Source: a virus
Reading direction: 5' to 3' (one strand)
Virus record (IMG/VR): IMGVR_UViG_3300031455_000098
Location: 1 to 41,659 of that record
DNA: 41,659 nucleotides
How positions within the stretch are numbered: the first letter of the stretch is position 1; each line of letters begins with the position of its first letter. This document shows positions 37,117 to 41,659 of the stretch, piece by piece. A model generated the notes under the pieces. The model was not told where the DNA came from and searched no databases. It saw nothing but the letters and a program-made list of their open reading frames with translations. The position numbers were made by a program, and so were the translations under genes.

Positions 37117-37442
37117 CGCGGGTCGATCTCTACGCGCAGATCGCCGCGGTCACGAACGCCGCGTGCGGGCAGTGCGCAACACGCTCGTGCTGCACGCCGG
37201 AATTCTGCGCTCGCGCGGAGCGACACATGCGCGCGACGCACGTCGAGCCGCCGCCGGCCGGCGAGCACCCAACGCTGCGCTTCATGGGCCCGGCAGGATG
37301 CGTGCTCGCGCCGCACCTGCGCCCGGAGTGCGCGTCCCATTGCTGCGCGTTGGCCAGCGCGCGCTGGCGGCGTGAGCATCGCGCCGAAGTCATTACCATC
37401 CTGCAGCTGAAAGCGCAGATTCGCCGCGCGGTGCGTGCGTGA
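37113..37442 (+). CDS. Cysteine-rich protein, 109 aa
   Basis: ATG overlaps the previous stop (ATGA) and its own stop overlaps the hub GTG. Nine cysteines: 18, 21, 26, 27, 32, 63, 73, 77, 78, in the pattern C-x2-C-x4-CC-x4-C, then C-x9-C-x3-CC. ACGQCATRSCCTPEFC and GCVLAPHLRPECASHCC recall the YkgJ-type cysteine cluster that may bind zinc or iron-sulfur. It is unusual inside a tail operon; possibly a maturation factor for the neighbouring tail-tip protein. Similar cysteine-rich proteins precede hub proteins in some siphoviruses. Confidence 0.65.
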   Translation: MTRVDLYAQIAAVTNAACGQCATRSCCTPEFCARAERHMRATHVEPPPAGEHPTLRFMGPAGCVLAPHLRPECASHCCALASARWRREHRAEVITILQLKAQIRRAVRA

Positions 37443-39919
37443 GCCGGCTCTATGCCCAGTTTGATCCCGCCGCGCTCGGCGCGGGACTCGTGCTGGAGCG
37501 CAGCGGCACGGTGCTCACGTACGAGTCGTCGAAGACGACGGATCGCACCGCGCGTGCGCTCGGCGGGAAGATCGCGGGCGTGGGATACGCCGAGTTCTAC
37601 CTGTGGGGCGAAGCGCCGATCGACGACGCGGTGAGCGTGGGCCTGGTGACGCCCGATGCCAGCCTGGCGACGTACGTGGGCGGTGACGAGTACGGCATCG
37701 GCTACCGCGTGGGAGAAGGCCAGATCCACGTCGACGGAGCCAGTGTCGCGTCGGTGGATGTGGGCGCCAAGAGTGTGTGGATCGGCGTCCTGTGCGATGT
37801 CGATGCGCTGCTCGCCTCGTTCTACCTCGGTGACGTCCCGCTCACGACCGTGAGCCTGCCCCATGATGGCCCGTGGCACCTTGCCGCCACCGTCTCCGGG
37901 AGCGCGGGATATGACCTGCGCTGCATGCTCAACGCCGGCCAGCGCCGGCTCGCGTCGACACGGCCAGGCATGCCGGGATGGGTCGCCGAGCGCGAGAGCC
38001 TGGGCATCGCGCGGCTGGCGACGCGAGGGTTCATCACGGCGCCGACCGATGATCCGCCGAATGTCGTCTATCGCGGGTCGATCGCTGCAGGAAGCCGCCT
38101 GTCATTGCGTCGGCGCACGCACTTCTGGATGTGGGGATCTCGCACGAGCAGCGTGCAGGCAGCCAGCGGCGATCTGCGCGTGGGCAACAAGGAGCGCGAT
38201 CTGGACCCGTTCATCATGGGCGATTCGCGTGGCGCGCTCGTGCGCATCCTCGACGTGCCCGATGGCGGGACGTTTGCGCAGGCGACGCAGCTCGGCGTGA
38301 TGTCGCTGGATACCGCCTCTGGCGACAACGATGTGATGGCGTCGCTGCGCTTCTCCGACGCGATTCGCGAGCTGTCCGTCGCGTTGCAAAACCGCACGTT
38401 CCCCCCCGACGCGCACGAGTCCAGCCGCGACCAGCTGTGGCCGTTCGCAGCCGGGGCGCCGCGCTCGGTCGAAGCGCCGATGGTGAGCACCGACCCGATC
38501 ACGTATGCGCTCAACGATGGCCCGGTGCTCGGCCTGGGCGCCGTGCGCGACAAGGGCGATCCGCTGGATCATTCGGCCGATCCGCCCGACTACACGCTCG
38601 ATGCGCACGGCAACCTGGTGCTCAACGAGCAGGCGCAGGGGCGAGTGACCGTCGATTTCTCAACGATCGGTGGCGACATCCCTGGCGGGCCTGAGGATCT
38701 GCTGGACGACGATGGCCTGTTTACCTCGGGCACGAACTGGACACTGACCAACGCGGCCGTCTCTGCAGGGCGGCTTGTCCTGACCAACAGCACGCCCGGC
38801 ATCGAGCCGATCACGGCGTATGCGCGCCACACCACGTTCACCATGCTCGCCGGAAAGACCTATCGCATCCGCCTGCAGATCGACTTTCTCAGCGGTGGTC
38901 TGCCGACGTTTGGGCAACGCCCGTCGATCCTGCTCACAGGCTCGCCCAATGGCACGACGCCGTGGCCAACACGACCGCAAGGCTTCTGGTCGATGGCCTC
39001 GCTCGGGCAGTTCGTGGCCGTGATCTCGCCGACGTATGACACCGCACTATTCATCGCGCTGGTGGGCACTCAGGCGGGGGTCGATATCGGGCGGGTAAAG
39101 GCGGTCGTGATCAACGAGATCAACACCGATCCGATCGACGATGAGGCACTCGTGCCGATCAAGCTGGAGCCGTTCCTGCGCCTGGTCTTCGAGCGCGCTG
39201 GCTGGCCGGAGGAGACCTGGTCGGCGGCCGATGCCGCTGCGATCGACGCCGAGACAGGCTACGCGGGCATCAATTTCTACACGCGCGATGCGATCTCGTG
39301 CGAGGCCGCGCTGCCGAAGGTGCTCGACGCCTATTGTGCGTCGCTGTGGCGTGACCGCGATGGCGTGGTGCGCATCGCACGCCTGCGCGCACCTGATCTG
39401 GTCGACCCCGAGAAGTACGCTGGCACGATCACGCGCAAGCATATGCGCGGTGAGCTGCGCGTGCGACCGGATCTGGCACCTGGTCTAAGCACGCAGGCAC
39501 GCGGCCGAGAGAACTTCTCGCCGCTGACGGATTCGGACTTCGTCAGCGACATCGAGGCCGAGGGCGGCGTGCCGCTGACGCAGCGCGAGCTGCTCAAGGC
39601 CAGTCACCGCATCACGTGCTCCTACGACGGTCCGCTCGCCGGCAGCTATGCCTTCGCGCGCTATGCCCCGCCCGTGGATTTCGCCTTGGACAAGCGCCCT
39701 GACGTGCAGGCGGGGATCGACCATGCAGGCGGGCTGTACGCAAACCAGAAGCGTCGGTTCTTCGAGATCCCGCTGCCCTTGAACACGGACTTCCGGCCGG
39801 ACCAGGTCCGCGTGCTGATCTATGACAACTACGGCCTCGACAAGGGACTGCCCGTGTACATCTACGACGTAGACGAAGATCCGCTCTCGCGCACCGCTAC
39901 CGCACACGCCTGGGGTTGA
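37439..39919 (+). CDS. Tail hub/tip protein with SPRY-like domain
   Basis: 826 residues from GTG 37439. Residues 20-170 look like a SPRY/concanavalin-like sandwich: AEFYLWGEAPIDDAVSVGLV, DEYGIGYRVGEGQIHVDG, SVWIGVLCDVDALLASFYLG. Residues 190-420 fit a hub or baseplate-like part with FIMGDSRGALVRILDVPDGG. A second lectin-like beta region lies near 425-545 (TNWTLTNAAVSAGRLVLTNS, TMLAGKTYRIRLQIDFL), and a C-terminal domain near 570-820 includes INFYTRDAISCEAALPKVLD. It is the likely tail-tip protein that recognises the host. Boundaries are approximate. Confidence 0.6.
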   Translation: MSRLYAQFDPAALGAGLVLERSGTVLTYESSKTTDRTARALGGKIAGVGYAEFYLWGEAPIDDAVSVGLVTPDASLATYVGGDEYGIGYRVGEGQIHVDGASVASVDVGAKSVWIGVLCDVDALLASFYLGDVPLTTVSLPHDGPWHLAATVSGSAGYDLRCMLNAGQRRLASTRPGMPGWVAERESLGIARLATRGFITAPTDDPPNVVYRGSIAAGSRLSLRRRTHFWMWGSRTSSVQAASGDLRVGNKERDLDPFIMGDSRGALVRILDVPDGGTFAQATQLGVMSLDTASGDNDVMASLRFSDAIRELSVALQNRTFPPDAHESSRDQLWPFAAGAPRSVEAPMVSTDPITYALNDGPVLGLGAVRDKGDPLDHSADPPDYTLDAHGNLVLNEQAQGRVTVDFSTIGGDIPGGPEDLLDDDGLFTSGTNWTLTNAAVSAGRLVLTNSTPGIEPITAYARHTTFTMLAGKTYRIRLQIDFLSGGLPTFGQRPSILLTGSPNGTTPWPTRPQGFWSMASLGQFVAVISPTYDTALFIALVGTQAGVDIGRVKAVVINEINTDPIDDEALVPIKLEPFLRLVFERAGWPEETWSAADAAAIDAETGYAGINFYTRDAISCEAALPKVLDAYCASLWRDRDGVVRIARLRAPDLVDPEKYAGTITRKHMRGELRVRPDLAPGLSTQARGRENFSPLTDSDFVSDIEAEGGVPLTQRELLKASHRITCSYDGPLAGSYAFARYAPPVDFALDKRPDVQAGIDHAGGLYANQKRRFFEIPLPLNTDFRPDQVRVLIYDNYGLDKGLPVYIYDVDEDPLSRTATAHAWG

Positions 39920-39921
39920 CC

Positions 39922-40761
39922 ATGTTGATCGGATACGACCTGCCAATCGACTGGGCGCTGGCGATCACGAGCGGCACCTGGGTCACGCCCGAAGCTGCGT
40001 TGCAGGACAGGTCGCCATCGGAACGTACGCGCGTGCAGTGGCCATCTGGCTCGCAGCACACCGCTGTTACCGTGGCGATCACGGGGGCGCGGTCACGCGC
40101 GTTCGTGCCGCGCCTGGCTGCTTTGCTGGGCACGACGTTGCCCGCTGGCCTGCGCGTGGAGATCCGGGGCAAGCGCGCGACCGATGCCGGCTTCACGTAC
40201 GAGCTGGGCGGGAACGCGCTCACTCGACGGACTGTGGAATTCGACGATGGCTCGGTCGGCTGCATATGGGCGTTCGCCGATGACCTGGACCCGATCTTGG
40301 CGTGGCAGCTCCTCATCTACAACGACGTCGACGGCGTGCCCGGGATCAGTGCGAGTGCCTATCTCGATCTCGGCGAGATCGTCGTTTGCCCGGCGGTCGA
40401 CGTTCCGCATCGGCCGGGTCGGCGATTCGCGACGGTGGATGCGAGCCCAAGCTATCGGCTGCTCGGCGGCCGAACGATCCGCGCCGGCCGGACTGCCTAC
40501 AGAGTGCTGACGGTGCGCCCGATGTTCGATCGCATCACAGTGGCGCGCGGCCGAACCCTGCCGGGCGACATGGACTGGGGCCGTCTTCAGACGAAACTGT
40601 CAGCAGACCCCTGGACACTCGTGGTGCTCACGCCGTGGGATCTCGACCTGGCGCAATACGAGTCGATCTACGGCGTGGCATCACGCGTGCCGAGCCTGGA
40701 TTCGATCGCCGGGTCACTGAATCAACTGGCCGAGCTCGTCGTCGAGGAGGAGCCCGCTTAG
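39922..40761 (+). CDS. Tail protein, 279 aa
   Basis: ATG 39922 (MLIGYDLPIDWALAITSGTW) 2 bases after the hub stop; TTG 39916 is possible but overlaps it. A beta-rich protein: RVQWPSGSQHTAVTVAITGA, AGLRVEIRGKRATDAGFTYE, ASAYLDLGEIVVCPAVDVPH, and an end RVPSLDSIAGSLNQLAELVV then EEEPA. Strand pattern and position suggest a tail-tip or baseplate accessory protein, often following the hub in Mu-like siphoviruses. No family is recognised. Confidence 0.6.
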   Translation: MLIGYDLPIDWALAITSGTWVTPEAALQDRSPSERTRVQWPSGSQHTAVTVAITGARSRAFVPRLAALLGTTLPAGLRVEIRGKRATDAGFTYELGGNALTRRTVEFDDGSVGCIWAFADDLDPILAWQLLIYNDVDGVPGISASAYLDLGEIVVCPAVDVPHRPGRRFATVDASPSYRLLGGRTIRAGRTAYRVLTVRPMFDRITVARGRTLPGDMDWGRLQTKLSADPWTLVVLTPWDLDLAQYESIYGVASRVPSLDSIAGSLNQLAELVVEEEPA

Positions 40762-40894
40762 AGGAAAGAGGGAGCGACTGGCCAGGCGCGGGAACGTCTG
40801 GCCAGCCCCGAACCCACGGGACACAGCCCGTTGGCCCAGCAAGGCTCCCCCACCGCGACGTCACGGCATCGGGGAGCGTACTACCGGAGGTTCA
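40762..40894 (+). other. Non-coding gap before the methyltransferase gene
   Basis: 133 bases. It contains two copies of the palindrome CTGGCCAG and a hairpin GCTCCCC-N20-GGGGAGC (40844-40877). GGAGG follows just before the next ATG. The hairpin could attenuate or protect the message of the methyltransferase. No promoter is obvious. Confidence 0.4.
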
Positions 40895-41659
40895 ATGAAA
40901 CCGCTGATCCCGTGGCCGGGCGGAAAGACCCGCCTGGCCAAGACGCTGCTGCCGCTGTTCCCCGAACATTCCTGCTATGTGGAGCCATTCGCAGGCGCTG
41001 CCGCGCTCCTGTTCGCTCGCCCGGAACCTGCCCGCGTGGAGGTCATCAACGACGTCCACGGCGAGCTGATCCGCATGTACCGGTGCGTGGCTCACCACCT
41101 CGACGAGTTCGTCCGCCAGTTCCGCTGGGCGCTCGTGTCAAGGGAAATGTACCGCTGGCTCCAGCTGCAGGAGCTGGACACCTTGACCGACATCCAACGC
41201 GGCGCGCGGTTCTTCTACCTCCAGCGCCTCGCGTTCGCTGGCAAGGTCGACGGCAAGACGTTCGGCTACTCGACCACGGGCCGGCCTGGCTTGAACCTGC
41301 TGCGGGTGGAGGAGGCGCTCAGCGAGGCGCACCTGCGGCTCGCCCAGGTCACGATCGAGCAGCTGCCCTGGCAGGCGATGTTCCAGCGGTACGACCGACC
41401 GCACACGTTCTTCTTCTGCGATCCTCCCTACTGGGAGACGGAAGGCTACGGCGTCGACTTCGGGCTCGATCAATACGAGCAGCTGGCTGACCGCATGAGG
41501 CAGGCGCAAGGGAAGGTCCTGCTCACGGTCAACGACCACCCGAAGATGCGCGAGACGTTCGCCGGTTTACGTAGGACCAAGGTGCCGATCCGCTACATGA
41601 TGGGCAACAAGTCGGGGCCGCCAAAGCAGAGCATCGAGCTGGTCATCCGGAGCTGGTGA
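40895..41659 (+). CDS. dam: Dam-type adenine-N6 DNA methyltransferase (D12 class)
   Basis: 254 residues, ATG 40895 with GGAGG. Motifs: PLIPWPGGKTRLAK (residues 3-16, the SAM-binding PGGK), YVEPFAGAAALLF (28-40), and DPPYW (176-180), the catalytic motif IV; IELVIRSW ends the protein, and the stop codon is the last base of the window. Transfers a methyl group to the N6 of adenine, probably in GATC. Phage-encoded Dam can protect against host restriction or set methylation-sensitive promoters. It is probably the last or near-last gene before the prophage right end. Confidence 0.85.
   Translation: MKPLIPWPGGKTRLAKTLLPLFPEHSCYVEPFAGAAALLFARPEPARVEVINDVHGELIRMYRCVAHHLDEFVRQFRWALVSREMYRWLQLQELDTLTDIQRGARFFYLQRLAFAGKVDGKTFGYSTTGRPGLNLLRVEEALSEAHLRLAQVTIEQLPWQAMFQRYDRPHTFFFCDPPYWETEGYGVDFGLDQYEQLADRMRQAQGKVLLTVNDHPKMRETFAGLRRTKVPIRYMMGNKSGPPKQSIELVIRSW

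Larger units (their letters stand above)
775..41659. mobile_element. Mu-like transposable prophage, right end outside the window
   Basis: Content is diagnostic of a transposable phage: a DD35E transposase with an AAA+ partner ATPase, Gam-like, GemA-like and Mor-like genes, then Mu-type terminase, portal and head genes. The leftward early arm and the rightward late arm diverge at about 14.1 kb, as in BcepMu-type phages and unlike Mu itself. The left end is placed at 775 because the host palindrome breaks there and the next bases are TG, the terminal dinucleotide of Mu-family elements. The last 5 host bases, GAGAA (770-774), would be the target duplication expected at the right end. The right terminus is not present, so completeness cannot be judged. 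Confidence 0.85.

Noticed and set aside
40844-40877. Rho-independent terminator before the methyltransferase gene
   Set aside because: The stem is 7 bp with a 20-base loop and no T tract follows; noted only as a hairpin.
1-41659. CRISPR array, tRNA, rRNA, reverse transcriptase or diversity-generating element
   Set aside because: No regularly spaced repeats, no tRNA-like cloverleaf and no YxDD polymerase motif were seen on either strand; the repeats found are single pairs.

Overview
The window is host DNA followed by most of a Mu-like transposable prophage in a high-G+C gammaproteobacterium. A lysogen of the Xanthomonadaceae/Lysobacteraceae type is suggested by the intergenic repeat after the first gene; this is inference. 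Bases 1-774 are host: a KDPG aldolase gene (eda) and a palindromic intergenic repeat. The palindrome breaks off exactly at 774/775, where a TG dinucleotide begins phage-like DNA, so I place the prophage left end at 775. The right end lies beyond 41659.

Left arm (775-14052, transcribed leftwards): an early operon resembling that of BcepMu-type phages. It starts with a small Ner-like HTH protein, then runs through HTH and coiled-coil proteins, a DD35E transposase (9999-11774), an ExeA-like AAA+ transposition ATPase (7895-9148), many small accessory genes, a Gam-like DNA-end protector, an HNH-like protein, a GemA-like protein and a Mor-like late activator. It closes with a 50-codon ORF and a hairpin terminator next to the phage end. 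Within it, a 191-bp direct repeat brackets a cassette carrying a NADAR-family gene.

Switch (14053-14171): two paralogous HTH genes diverge from a 119-bp control region that contains a perfect 7-bp inverted repeat, probably the lysis/lysogeny switch.

Right arm (14172-41659, transcribed rightwards): repressor, zinc-ribbon protein and small ORF; lysis module (holin, lytic transglycosylase, nested Rz/Rz1-type spanins); Mu-type packaging genes (DUF2730, gp26-like, DUF3486 small terminase, large terminase, portal, gp30/F-like head protein); a small membrane-protein gene; a proline-rich protein; a protease-scaffold-major capsid fusion; connectors, tail tube, frameshifted tail assembly chaperones, an 1895-residue tape measure, Ig-like and hub proteins; and a Dam-type methyltransferase ending at the last base. 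The long tape measure together with the G/GT frameshift pair points to a long-tailed virion, most likely a siphovirus.

The strongest unusual signals are: (i) the NADAR cassette between duplicated HNH 5' ends; (ii) the capsid fusion gene with a duplicated N-terminal domain and a perfectly placed internal ribosome binding site; (iii) a near-identical 19-bp dyad element upstream of both the lysis and capsid modules, candidate target of the Mor-like activator; (iv) a 26-bp perfect palindrome inside the proline-rich gene; (v) a holin start codon buried in a 10-bp stem; (vi) a classical A_AAA_AAC slippery site; and (vii) an antisense membrane micro-ORF that fills the gap before the tape measure gene. 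All calls are from reading the sequence; no database search was run.
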